Shown here piece by piece: positions 38,523 to 47,365 of a stretch of DNA of 64,000 nt. Position 1 is the first letter of the stretch. Each line of letters starts with the position of its first letter. This DNA comes from Tepidiforma thermophila (GTDB taxonomy: Bacteria > Chloroflexota > Dehalococcoidia > Tepidiformales > Tepidiformaceae), in NCBI RefSeq assembly GCF_002563855.1, contig NZ_PDJQ01000001.1, positions 1,922,001 to 1,986,000 of the forward strand, in the 5' to 3' direction. The position numbers and the translations under genes were made by a program. Under the pieces are notes generated by a model, which was given only the letters and a program-made list of their open reading frames with translations, ran no database searches and had not been told where the DNA came from.

Positions 38523-39734
38523 ATGACGACCGGACCGGGGGAATCCGGCACCAGTGGGACAGTCTGGCGGCCACCGTCCGAGCCCGCACTGCGGTCCCCG
38601 GCGGCAGAGCCTCCGCCCAGCCCGCCACCGGCTCCGCCCGCACCGCAGGGCGACCGCCGGTGGCGGCCAGCGCTGATCGTCGGCATCGCCGGGCTGGTCG
38701 TCGGGGCAATTACCGGTGGCCTCGCGGGCGGGCTGATCGCCGCGCGTCTCGACGACGATCCCGTGGCTGGCGACGTATCGCGCGGAGAGGCGGGGGGCTC
38801 CCTCGACCTCGACCTGACGACCGCAATCACAGCCGCAGCACGGAAGGCAAGCCCGGCAGTCGTCCGCGTTGAAAGCGCGACCCGGCGGAGCCTCGACGTG
38901 GGAAGCGGCGTCGTCGTGAGCGCCGAGGGGTACATCGTGACCAACGCTCACGTCGTCATGGGGACCGACCAGCTGAAGGTGGTGTTTGCGGATGGGAGCG
39001 AGCGCCCCGCGGTACTCATCGGGCACGACTACCCGTTCAACGACATTGCAGTCCTCCAGGTGGCCCCGGTTGGCCTTTCCGTCATCGAAGTCGGGGATTC
39101 GGCCGAGCTCGAGCCGGGGGAAACGGTCCTGGCAATCGGCAACCCGCTCGGCGAGCTCTACGGGTCGGTGACGGTCGGGGTCGTCAGCGGGCTGAACAGG
39201 TCCCGCGTGCTCGACGGCATGCGCCACGACGACATCATCCAGACCGATGCGGCAATCAACAGCGGCAACAGCGGCGGCGCGCTGGTGAACCTGGCAGGGC
39301 AGCTGGTGGGCATGCCGACGACGATCCTGCGCCAGTCGAACGGCGGGCAGCCGGTTGAGGGCGTGGCTTTCGCCATACCGTCGCGCCGGGTAATGGAGAT
39401 CGCCAACCTGATCATCGCCGCTCGCGGCCCGATCGCCCGGCCATCACTCCAGCTGGAGCACCTCGATCTGAACGACGAGGTGGCAGCGCGCCTGCCTGCG
39501 CTGCCGACCAGCACCGGCGCGGTCGTCCTGGCAGTTGCCCAGGGTGGGGCTGCCGCGCAGGCAGGGGTCCGGGCCGGCGACGTCATCGTGCGGGTCGGCG
39601 ACACCGCGGTCGACGCGCAAACCCCGCTGCTGAACGCGCTGGCGAAGCATCAGCCGGGCGAAACGGTGAAGGTTGTCCTCAATCGGAATGGCCGCATAAT
39701 CGAGACCGAGGTCCGACTTGCGAGACGGTCATAG
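38523..39734 (+). CDS. HtrA/DegP-family serine protease with PDZ domain
   Basis: The 403-aa product has a proline-rich cytoplasmic start, one membrane segment (about 49-74), a trypsin-like domain with His143 (VTNAHVV), Asp174 (FNDIAVL) and Ser250 (NSGNSGGAL), and one PDZ domain (about 305-400). It is a membrane-anchored quality-control protease facing outside. The start is uncertain: ATG 38523 has GGGAG 12 nt upstream, while ATG 38511 touches that site. It is divergent from greA and probably forms a unit with the next gene. Confidence 0.9.
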   Translation: MTTGPGESGTSGTVWRPPSEPALRSPAAEPPPSPPPAPPAPQGDRRWRPALIVGIAGLVVGAITGGLAGGLIAARLDDDPVAGDVSRGEAGGSLDLDLTTAITAAARKASPAVVRVESATRRSLDVGSGVVVSAEGYIVTNAHVVMGTDQLKVVFADGSERPAVLIGHDYPFNDIAVLQVAPVGLSVIEVGDSAELEPGETVLAIGNPLGELYGSVTVGVVSGLNRSRVLDGMRHDDIIQTDAAINSGNSGGALVNLAGQLVGMPTTILRQSNGGQPVEGVAFAIPSRRVMEIANLIIAARGPIARPSLQLEHLDLNDEVAARLPALPTSTGAVVLAVAQGGAAAQAGVRAGDVIVRVGDTAVDAQTPLLNALAKHQPGETVKVVLNRNGRIIETEVRLARRS

Positions 39735-39767
39735 CCAGCTCAACGCCCATGCGGAGCACCCACGCCG

Positions 39768-41471
39768 ATGATGCGAGGGGGCAGCCGCCTGCCCTGGGGA
39801 GCAGGCGGCGGCAACCAGGTCTTTGGGGGCCGGCCCGGGCAGCGGCCGACAGCCCGCGTCGCCGCGCTCGCCGCCATCCTCGTGGGCGTCGCGCTGCTCG
39901 GGTGGTTTGGATACGGCCGCCTGTGCGGGGGCGGCGACTGTGTTGAGGTCTACTGCCCGTCGGACCGGAACATCGCAGCCCCGGACGGCTACGAGTTCGC
40001 CTCTCGAATCTTCGAGTTGAACCCGAAGGTGCAGGCAACGCAGCCCGGGTTCGACCTGCAGGTGCAGGCTGCCCTGCTGAAACCGGCCACCGACGGGCGC
40101 ATGCTCAGCTTTTTCCGGTATGACGAGGTAGCGAAGCGCTGGGAGCCGGTCGCCCCGGCGGTGCCCGATGCGCAGGGTGCGGTGGTCACCGGCACCTTCA
40201 AGGACGCGCCGGCCGTCATCGCGGTGCTGCGGCGGAACACCCCGGCCGGCGAGGTGGTGGCCTACCTGCCGCACAACGCCACGCTCAACCAGCAGGCCAT
40301 CCCGCACGTGACCATTGTCCACCCCATCGACTTCGCGCCGTCGGCCGACGGCGGCGTCGCGGGCGAACTCAGCCGGACTATTCCGAAAAGCTCGACCTAC
40401 GAGGTGTATCCCGTCATCGCTGCGAATGCATCGGTCCCGGGGCAGGTCGCCGTCGTCGAGTCGCTGCTGGCCGATGCCCGCTCGCGGACGAATCACGTCC
40501 AGCAGATCGTCGCGAAGGTCAACGAAGCCGGCGTCAATGGCATCGACATCGCCTACCTGGACCTGCCCGCCACCCAGCGCACGTCGTTCACGCTCTTCAT
40601 CGGCGAGCTTGCCGAGGTGCTCCATGCGCAGGGGAAGAAAGTGACCGTGACGCTGCCTTCGCCGATCAAGACGCAGAACCGCATCGACGAAGGGGCCTAC
40701 GACTACCAGGCAATTGCCGAACGCGTGGACCTGATCAAAATCGCCCCCTATCGCGACCAGGCGACGTTCCGGCTGGTGATGCCTGAGGTGCTTGCCTTCC
40801 TGACCGGGCGCGTGCAGCCCTCAAAGCTGGTGCTGACCGTTTCCCCCTACGCGACTGAAACAGGCGGCGAAACGATTAACCGGCTCACCCTGATCGATGC
40901 CATGAACATCGCGACGCGCATCTCGATTCGCGCACAGGCCGAGGCGATCACCGTCAGTACCCAGGTGGACGTCGCGGGCACCAACATCGACCGCGACGAG
41001 GGGCTCACCGGCATCCGCTGGTACCCGGAGACAGCGACGGTGGCGTTCAGCTACAAACAGGCACAGGGCGGCGGCAGCCGCACGATTTACCTCGAGAACG
41101 TTTTCAGTATCGGCTTCAAGCTGGAGCTCATCCCGACCTTCCGGCTGGGTGGCGTCGCCATTGAGGATGCTTCGGAGAACGTTCTCCTCGGGGACATCTG
41201 GCCGGCGCTCGTCCCGTTCGTCACCAGCGGCCTCCCGACCCTTATGCAGCCGAACGCCGAGGACCTGAAGCCGAAATGGTCGGTCAGCGGCGGCACAATC
41301 GAAGACACCGGCCGCGGGTCGGCGCGGTGGTTCACGCCGTCCGAACCGGGCACGTACACCATCTCCCTGACCTTGAGCGACGGGGCGGCACTCTTCGAGA
41401 ATTCGGTCGACGTGGTTGTCCGGCCCCGGCAGGCCGCGACCACGACCCCCTCTCCGACGGCAGGCAACTGA
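39768..41471 (+). CDS. Membrane-anchored GH18-like protein with degenerate catalytic motif
   Basis: The 567-aa product has an N-terminal membrane helix (about 29-52), a beta-rich segment (about 80-200) and a GH18-type TIM barrel (about 205-430; compare the YaaH/spore-germination hydrolases). The GH18 signature DxxDxDxE reads GIDIAYLDL (258-266): Ala262 and Leu264 stand where Asp and the catalytic Glu belong. It is thus probably a binding protein rather than a hydrolase. A C-terminal Ig-like domain (about 490-550) follows. Its stop overlaps the rsmD start by one nt. The first two codons are both ATG. Confidence 0.75.
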   Translation: MMRGGSRLPWGAGGGNQVFGGRPGQRPTARVAALAAILVGVALLGWFGYGRLCGGGDCVEVYCPSDRNIAAPDGYEFASRIFELNPKVQATQPGFDLQVQAALLKPATDGRMLSFFRYDEVAKRWEPVAPAVPDAQGAVVTGTFKDAPAVIAVLRRNTPAGEVVAYLPHNATLNQQAIPHVTIVHPIDFAPSADGGVAGELSRTIPKSSTYEVYPVIAANASVPGQVAVVESLLADARSRTNHVQQIVAKVNEAGVNGIDIAYLDLPATQRTSFTLFIGELAEVLHAQGKKVTVTLPSPIKTQNRIDEGAYDYQAIAERVDLIKIAPYRDQATFRLVMPEVLAFLTGRVQPSKLVLTVSPYATETGGETINRLTLIDAMNIATRISIRAQAEAITVSTQVDVAGTNIDRDEGLTGIRWYPETATVAFSYKQAQGGGSRTIYLENVFSIGFKLELIPTFRLGGVAIEDASENVLLGDIWPALVPFVTSGLPTLMQPNAEDLKPKWSVSGGTIEDTGRGSARWFTPSEPGTYTISLTLSDGAALFENSVDVVVRPRQAATTTPSPTAGN

Positions 41472-42031
41472 TGGCCGGCAAGGGTGTCCGCATCGCCGGA
41501 GGCAGTGCCCGCGGGGTGCCGCTGGTTGAGCCTCGCGGTGTCCGCTTGCGGCCCACCTCCGGCCTCGTCCGCGAGGCAGTCTTCAATATTCTCGGCGAGA
41601 GCGTCCGCGGTGCCCGCGTGCTCGACCTGTATGCTGGGACCGGTGCCCTGGGCATCGAAGCCCTGAGTCGCGGCGCAGCGCACGCTACGTTCCTCGAAGG
41701 CGATGCTGCCTGTGTCGACGCCATCCTCCAGAGTCTCGCCCGTGCGGGCTTCTCGGCTCAGGGGACCGTCCTCCGCGGTCGGCTCCCCGCGGCGCTCGAC
41801 CGCCTCGAAGGCACCTTCGACCTGGTCTTCATGGACCCGCCCTACGACGACCCGGCCAGGGAGGAGGTGCTGGTGCGGCTCAGCCCGCTCCTGGCGCCCG
41901 GCGGGCGGATCGTCTTCGAGCATGGAAGCCGGTACAATCCGCCGGTGCGGCCACGTGGGCTCCAGCTCCTTGACCGGCGCACCTACGGCGACACCGCCGT
42001 CGCGTTTTACGGCCACCTGGAGGGCGAATGA
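41471..42031 (+). CDS. rsmD: 16S rRNA (guanine966-N2)-methyltransferase RsmD
   Basis: RsmD methylates G966 of 16S rRNA in the 30S subunit. The 186-aa product has the SAM-binding VLDLYAGTGALGIEALSRGA and the catalytic DPPY motif. It starts at the TGATG overlap with the GH18-like gene and ends with an ATGA overlap with coaD. The rsmD-coaD pair is a widespread bacterial arrangement. Confidence 0.95.
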   Translation: MAGKGVRIAGGSARGVPLVEPRGVRLRPTSGLVREAVFNILGESVRGARVLDLYAGTGALGIEALSRGAAHATFLEGDAACVDAILQSLARAGFSAQGTVLRGRLPAALDRLEGTFDLVFMDPPYDDPAREEVLVRLSPLLAPGGRIVFEHGSRYNPPVRPRGLQLLDRRTYGDTAVAFYGHLEGE

Positions 42032-42510
42032 GGATTGCAGTCTACCCGGGCGGGTTCGACCCGGTCACCAACGGTCACCTCGACCTCATCGTACGCATGA
42101 CCCACCTGTTCGACCGCGTGATCGTCGCCGTCGTGAAGGGGCGGGATAAGGCGACGATGTTCACCTGGGAAGAGCGGATCGACATGGTGAAGCAGGCGGT
42201 GGCCAATCTCCCGACCGTCGAGGTCGAGGGCTTCGACGAGATGACTGTCGAATTCGCCAAGCGCAAGGGTGCGGTTGCCATTGTGCGCGGCATCCGGGCG
42301 GTGAGCGACTTCGAGGTGGAGTTCGACATGGCGATGATGAACCGGAAAATGGCCCCACACCTCGAGTCCGTCTTCCTGATGGCCAACCAGGAGTTCCTGT
42401 ACATCAGCGCGAGCCGCATCCGCGAGGTATCGCGGCTGGGGTATGACGTTGCCGACCTTGTCCCGCCGCACGTCCGCGCGGCGCTTCGCCGGAAGCTCGG
42501 GCAGGAGTAA
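42028..42510 (+). CDS. coaD: Phosphopantetheine adenylyltransferase CoaD
   Basis: CoaD makes dephospho-CoA from 4'-phosphopantetheine and ATP, the fourth step of CoA synthesis. The 160-aa product has GGFDPVTNGHLD with the TNGH version of the HxGH nucleotidyl-transferase motif, VRGIRAVSDFEVE, and the late YISASRIREV segment. It overlaps rsmD by four nt and precedes a coiled-coil gene after two nt. Confidence 0.97.
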   Translation: MRIAVYPGGFDPVTNGHLDLIVRMTHLFDRVIVAVVKGRDKATMFTWEERIDMVKQAVANLPTVEVEGFDEMTVEFAKRKGAVAIVRGIRAVSDFEVEFDMAMMNRKMAPHLESVFLMANQEFLYISASRIREVSRLGYDVADLVPPHVRAALRRKLGQE

Positions 42511-42512
42511 CC

Positions 42513-43049
42513 GTGAGCCCGGAAGGGCCTCAGCTCGAATTTCTCGATTTGATCGATGGGCTGGAGCAGCTCGTCATCGAATCACGCAGGCTTCCGGTCG
42601 GGGGCAACCTCGTCATCGACCGGAGACGGCTGCTCGACCTCATCGACCAGCTCCGCCTCGCCATCCCGGCGGACCTGCGGCAGGCGCAGCAGGTGCTCGA
42701 AGCGCGGCAGCAGATTATCGATGACGCGCATCTGACCGCGCGACGGACGCTCGAACGGGCCGAGCAGGAGCGCGCTCGTCTCATAGACGAGCACGCGCTG
42801 ACGCGCGCAGCGCAGGAGCGGGCGCAGCAGCTCCTGATGGATGCCGAGGCCCGCGCCAGGCAGATCATCGCTGAGGCCGATGCGACGGCTGCCGCACACC
42901 TGAGCGAAGCGGCCGAAGCGACCCGCCAGGAGCTCGAAAACCTGAACCGATACACCCGGGAAGTGCTCCAGCGGCTCGAACGGCTTCTCACCCAGCTCCT
43001 CGGCTCGGTGCGTGACAACCTGGAGCAGCTGGACCGCGAGCAGTCCTGA
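42513..43049 (+). CDS. Coiled-coil protein of unknown function
   Basis: The 178-aa product is almost wholly helical, with long Ala/Glu/Arg/Gln heptads from about 45 to 175, like DivIVA or ATP-synthase b subunits. No membrane segment or enzyme motif is seen. The GTG start has AGGAG six nt upstream and lies two nt after coaD, so it is co-transcribed with rsmD and coaD. A structural or division-related role is a guess. Confidence 0.75.
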   Translation: MSPEGPQLEFLDLIDGLEQLVIESRRLPVGGNLVIDRRRLLDLIDQLRLAIPADLRQAQQVLEARQQIIDDAHLTARRTLERAEQERARLIDEHALTRAAQERAQQLLMDAEARARQIIAEADATAAAHLSEAAEATRQELENLNRYTREVLQRLERLLTQLLGSVRDNLEQLDREQS

Positions 43050-43147
43050 CTCGTTTCCCGATTTTGTCATTGCGTCCGCGTGTCGCTATCCTGCGCATGC
43101 AACCCGTATACACGGCTTTTCACGCACGATTTCGAGGAGGCGACTGG

Positions 43148-43402
43148 ATGGCAGAATTCGCAGTTATCAGGGACTCGGAGGCCCCGCGTCCGCCACGGCA
43201 AACGGGCCGTCTCGCAGCACGGATGCGTGAGTACGAGAAGTACGTGGAACAGGTTCCACAGGGCAAGGTTGGAAAACTCGTTCCGGGCCCGGGTGAGACG
43301 CCCCGCTCGATCGCTATGCGCATCAGCCGAGCCGCGAGGCGAACGGGCAAAAGCGCCAACACGTGGGTCGTCGACGGAGTCGTGTACTTCACTGTCGCCT
43401 GA
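43148..43402 (+). CDS. Small basic protein of unknown function
   Basis: The 84-aa product is charged and basic (about 40% Arg/Lys/Glu near the middle), with a conserved-looking C-terminal half (ETPRSIAMRISRAARRTGK followed by WVVDGVVYF). GAGGAGG lies seven nt before the ATG, a strong site. It has no recognised domain; the pattern would fit a small nucleic acid-binding protein. It ends at a strong terminator. Confidence 0.7.
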   Translation: MAEFAVIRDSEAPRPPRQTGRLAARMREYEKYVEQVPQGKVGKLVPGPGETPRSIAMRISRAARRTGKSANTWVVDGVVYFTVA

Positions 43403-43442
43403 GCGTCGCCTTTACGGCGAACTGCAGCATTCGAGCAATACA

Positions 43443-43473
43443 GAAGGGGTTCGCCGCTCTGGCGAACCCCTTC
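43443..43473. terminator. Bidirectional terminator between the small basic protein and bactofilin
   Basis: Arms 43443-43455 and 43461-43473 form a perfect 13-bp stem with a 5-nt loop between convergent genes. Confidence 0.8.
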
Positions 43474-43514
43474 CTGATGGCAGGGCTAAGGCCCGGACGA
43501 ACCTGAGTGAGCGC

Positions 43515-44168
43515 TCAGCGCCGGTCGGCGGTTGCTGGCTCAGCTTCGCTCGATACCAGCGCAAATGATGGCGCTTCGCGCCGAACCGTCCGGGAAGCGG
43601 GCATCTCGGCCGTTGCTGCCACATCTCCGGCCCGCGCAGACCGGGAAACGATATCGCTCGATTTCTGGGTAGTGTCGACATTGCCCGAGATCGAGGCGCC
43701 CTCCTCGACGACGAGAATTGGGGCGCGGATTGTTCCGGTCACCACTGCCGACGAGGCGATAGTCAGCCGGGCTGAGCAGACAATATCCCCTTCGAGCCGT
43801 CCTTTGACCACGGCTTCGCGGGCCTGGATACGGGCCCGGGCGGAGGCATCCTTCTCGAGGGTCAGCATGCCGCGGCAGATCACTTCGCCGCTAATTGCCC
43901 CTTCAATGCGCAAATCTTGCTCCGTCTCAAAACGCCCATCGAACGACGAGTGGCGGTCGATGGTGCTCTCGCTGCGCGCAGGTGCCTCGCTGCGCGGCTC
44001 CTCCACGCGCGGGGCAGTGGCCCCGGGCCGGCCAGCTGCTCCGCGGCCGTAGACCGCTTCCGTCGAAATGTCCCCGTGCTGCTCTGCCTCGGGGACCATG
44101 CGCTCCCGCTCATAGCGACTCACAGCGTCCGGGTAGACGGGTGCGGGCGGGTTCTTCTTGATTTGCAT
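43515..44168 (-). CDS. Bactofilin-family cytoskeletal protein
   Basis: Bactofilins polymerise without nucleotide into filaments that scaffold cell-wall or polar proteins. The 217-aa product has a disordered N-terminal tail (about 1-75), a right-handed beta-helix core (about 76-165) with repeats such as GAISGEVICRGMLTLEKDA, VVKGRLEGDIVCS and IRAPILVVEEGASISGNV, and a charged C-terminal tail. AGGAGG precedes the ATG. No peptidase or wall enzyme is adjacent. Confidence 0.88.
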   Translation of the reverse strand: MQIKKNPPAPVYPDAVSRYERERMVPEAEQHGDISTEAVYGRGAAGRPGATAPRVEEPRSEAPARSESTIDRHSSFDGRFETEQDLRIEGAISGEVICRGMLTLEKDASARARIQAREAVVKGRLEGDIVCSARLTIASSAVVTGTIRAPILVVEEGASISGNVDTTQKSSDIVSRSARAGDVAATAEMPASRTVRREAPSFALVSSEAEPATADRR

Positions 44169-44306
44169 ACGGTGCCCTCCTGGGACCGCGTGCTTGCGGG
44201 GTGCACGCAGGCTCCTCCTGCGAACGTACCGCGGGAGCTACCGAACGTCCACCGGCAAATGTAAATTCCCCGTGATTTCGCACCCTAAGCTCAGCGCGAA
44301 ACGCAA

Positions 44307-46751
44307 TCAAAGGACGATGTTCACCAGCTTGCCCGGCACGTAGATCACCTTGCGGGGTTCCTTTCCATCGAGCAGGGCAGCGACACGCTGAAGCTGGCGG
44401 ACGCGGGCGACGACGAACGCCTCGTCGGCATCGGCCGGCACCGTAAGCCGGTCGCGGACCTTGCCATTCACCTGGACGGCGATCTCCACCTCCTCATCGC
44501 GGGCCAGCTCGGGGTCGGCTTCCGGCCAGCGCTGCTGGTGGATGGAGTAGGGCCCGCCGATCCGCTCCCAAAGTTCCTCGGTAATGTGGGGCGCCAGCGG
44601 CGCGGTGAGCAGGAGCGCCGTACGGATGCCCTCCTCCCAGGCGGCCCGGTCGACGGGGCCGGCCTCGCGCGCGCGCTGGAGCGCCGAGGAGTGCTCCATG
44701 AGGCGCGAAATCATCGTATTGAAGCGGAAGTGCTCAATGTCCTGAGTGGCGGCCAGGATGGTCTTGTGGGTGATGCGCCGGATCTCCCGGGTCGCCGGAG
44801 CATCGGGCGCATCGGTGAGTTCGACAGGGTCAACCACGAGCGACCAGAGGCGGTGGAGCCAGCGGGAGATGCCCGCCATGCCCGTGGGGTTGTACGGCCC
44901 GCCCTGGTCCCACGGTCCGACGAACATCAGCTGGCAGCGGAAGCAGTCAGCGCCCCACTGGGCGACCTGTTCGTCGGGCGCCACAACATTGCCGCGGCTC
45001 TTGGACATGCGGTTGCCGTCCGGCCCGAGGATGACGCCCTGGTTGAACAGCCGGAGCATCGGCTCGTCGCCTTCGACCATGCCCAGGTCGCGTGCCGCCT
45101 TCCAGAAGAAGCGCGTGTAGAGCAGGTGCATGACCGCGTGCTCGGCCCCGCCGGTGTACTGGTCCACAGGAAGCCACTTCCGGGCGAGCTCTTTCCGAAA
45201 CGGGGCCTCGTCGTTGTGCGGGTCGATGTAGCGCATCTGGTACCAGCTGGAGCACATGAACGTGTCCATCGTGTCCGTCTCGCGGCGCGCAGGCCGGCCG
45301 TCAATCGGACACGGCACGTTCACCCACTCCTCAACCTGCGTGAGCGGGGACTGACCCGTGGGGTCGAACTTCACGTTCTCCGGCAGCAGGACTGGCAGGT
45401 CCTTCTCGGGGACCGGCACAATGCCGTGGTCCGGGCAGTGAATGATGGGAATCGGTGCGCCCCAGTAGCGCTGCCGGGAGATCAGCCAATCGCGCAGCCG
45501 GTAGGTGACAGTTGCTTTCCCGATGCCGCGCTCTTCGGCGTAGGCAATAACCCGGCTGATGGCTTCTTCCGCCGGCGTACCATCGAACGGGCCCGAGTTA
45601 ATCATCCTCGTGCCGCGCTCGAACGCCGCCTTCAGCGGCTGCGTGACATCGATTTCCGGGTGGTCGAAGACCGGGATAATGGGCAGGCCGTACTTCTGCG
45701 CAAATTCGAAGTCGCGCTGGTCATGGGCGGGTACTGCCATGATCGCGCCGGTCCCGTAGGTGACCAGCACGTAATCGGCAATCCAGATAGGGATGCGCTG
45801 TCCGTTGAAGGGGTTGATGGCGTAGGCGCCGGTGAACGCGCCGGTCTTCTCCTTTTCCGTGGAGAGCCGTTCGATTTCCGTCTGGCGGCTGGTGAAAACC
45901 CGGTACTCCTCGACGGCGGCGCGGCGTTCCGGCGTGGTAATGCGCTCAACCAGCGGGTGCTCGGGCGCGAGCACCATGAACGTTGCCCCGTAGACGGTGT
46001 CGGGCCGTGTCGTAAACACGCTGATTGGCGCATCGATGCCCGGGACATCGACAGGGAAAGTGAGTGTTGCGCCTTCTGACCGCCCGATCCAGTTCGTCTG
46101 CATGACTTTGATTCGCTCAGGCCAGTCGATGCCCTCGAACCTGAGCAGTTCTTCGGCGTAGGCCGTGATGCGGAAGAACCACTGGGTCAGGAAGCGGCGT
46201 TCGACGATATCGTCAGAGCGCTCACAGCGCCCATCGATGACCTGCTCGTTTGCCAGAACGGTTTGGCAGCCGGGGCACCAGTTGGCTGCCGCTTCTGCGC
46301 GGTATGCCAGGCCTTTTTCGTAGAACTTGAGGAACCACCACTGGGTCCACTTGTAATACTCGGGGTCGCTCGTGATGATCTCACGGTCCCAGTCAAACGA
46401 CGCGCCCATCATCCGGAGCTGGCCGCGCATGCGGTCGATGTTGGCGTACGTCCATGCCTTGGGGTCGATGCCCCGCTTAATGGCCGCGTTTTCCGCAGGC
46501 AGCCCGAACGCATCAAAACCCATCGGGAAGAGGACGTTGTACCCCAGCATCCGCCGATAGCGGGCGGCGGCATCGCTGGGCGCCATGGCGTACCAGTGGC
46601 CCGTGTGAAGATCGCCCGAGGGGTACGGGAACATCGTGAGCGCGTACCACTTCGGCCGGGGGTCGTCATCGGGAGCGTGGTAGAGCCGGTCGGCGAGCCA
46701 GCGCTCGCGCCACTTCGGTTCGATCACGGCGGGGTCGTAGCGATCAGGCAT
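44307..46751 (-). CDS. leuS: Leucyl-tRNA synthetase
   Basis: LeuRS charges tRNA-Leu and edits mischarged products. The 814-aa class I enzyme has the HIGH-type motif in YPSGDLHTGHWY, a CP1 editing domain (about 225-420; FTTRPDTVYGATFMVLAPEHPL), the KMSKS motif (NRMSKSRGN) and C-terminal anticodon and LeuRS-specific domains. GGAG precedes the ATG. The 122-nt leader upstream has no T-box sequence that I can recognise. Confidence 0.97.
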   Translation of the reverse strand: MPDRYDPAVIEPKWRERWLADRLYHAPDDDPRPKWYALTMFPYPSGDLHTGHWYAMAPSDAAARYRRMLGYNVLFPMGFDAFGLPAENAAIKRGIDPKAWTYANIDRMRGQLRMMGASFDWDREIITSDPEYYKWTQWWFLKFYEKGLAYRAEAAANWCPGCQTVLANEQVIDGRCERSDDIVERRFLTQWFFRITAYAEELLRFEGIDWPERIKVMQTNWIGRSEGATLTFPVDVPGIDAPISVFTTRPDTVYGATFMVLAPEHPLVERITTPERRAAVEEYRVFTSRQTEIERLSTEKEKTGAFTGAYAINPFNGQRIPIWIADYVLVTYGTGAIMAVPAHDQRDFEFAQKYGLPIIPVFDHPEIDVTQPLKAAFERGTRMINSGPFDGTPAEEAISRVIAYAEERGIGKATVTYRLRDWLISRQRYWGAPIPIIHCPDHGIVPVPEKDLPVLLPENVKFDPTGQSPLTQVEEWVNVPCPIDGRPARRETDTMDTFMCSSWYQMRYIDPHNDEAPFRKELARKWLPVDQYTGGAEHAVMHLLYTRFFWKAARDLGMVEGDEPMLRLFNQGVILGPDGNRMSKSRGNVVAPDEQVAQWGADCFRCQLMFVGPWDQGGPYNPTGMAGISRWLHRLWSLVVDPVELTDAPDAPATREIRRITHKTILAATQDIEHFRFNTMISRLMEHSSALQRAREAGPVDRAAWEEGIRTALLLTAPLAPHITEELWERIGGPYSIHQQRWPEADPELARDEEVEIAVQVNGKVRDRLTVPADADEAFVVARVRQLQRVAALLDGKEPRKVIYVPGKLVNIVL

Positions 46752-46873
46752 GATCAGCTCCAGCGGTTGGGGTGCCAGGGTTGGTCGAAGGGTAAGCCCG
46801 GTACGCCCGGCCGGCTAGGCGCCGCCGGGCCGTCGAAGGAGCAGTCGCGAGGAGGCGGAGGGCATGGTGACGC

Positions 46874-47365
46874 TTATGATACCGGCGGGCCATCGCCGGC
46901 GTCATGACTGCTGTCGGCCTGGCGGGAGCGGCCTGTGCCGTGGATGAACCCCCGCCTGCGGGAGTGGGCGAGCACCCAGTCGCTGACCGGCGCGAGCTCG
47001 AGGAGGACGACCACTGTTGCTGCGACCATGCCGGCGAGCAGATAGAGCCGGCTCGCCACGGCAAGCCCCAGCGCTGCCATCATCCAAATCGTCGCTGCGG
47101 TCGTGACCCCGTGCACGGTCCGCCCGCGCTGGAAGACGATGCCGGCGCCGATAAACCCGATCCCCTGGACGACCGCGGCGGCAACCCGGTCGTCTCCAAG
47201 CTCAAGCGAGATGGAGCCGAAGAGCGCCGAAGCGCCGCAGACGAGCGAGTTGGTGCGAATGCCGGCTTCGTGGCCGCGGAATTCGCGCTCGAGGCCGACC
47301 AGCGCGCCGAGAACGAGCGCAAGGGCGACGCGGCCGAAGAGCGTCAGCTGGTCATCGGTGCTCAC
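46874..47365 (-). CDS. MgtC/SapB-family membrane protein
   Basis: The 163-aa product has four to five membrane segments in its first 130 residues and the family core GALVGLEREFRGHEAGIRTN, GIGFIGAGIVF and TVHGVTTAATIWMMAALG. MgtC-like proteins affect Mg2+ homeostasis and the F-type ATP synthase in pathogens; here the role is unknown. It overlaps the preceding gene by four nt (ATGA), so the two are co-translated. Confidence 0.88.
   Translation of the reverse strand: MSTDDQLTLFGRVALALVLGALVGLEREFRGHEAGIRTNSLVCGASALFGSISLELGDDRVAAAVVQGIGFIGAGIVFQRGRTVHGVTTAATIWMMAALGLAVASRLYLLAGMVAATVVVLLELAPVSDWVLAHSRRRGFIHGTGRSRQADSSHDAGDGPPVS

Noticed and set aside
46752-46873. Possible T-box leader before leuS
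   Set aside because: I looked for the T-box core (AGGGTGGNACCGCG) and specifier arrangement in the 122-nt leader and found neither.
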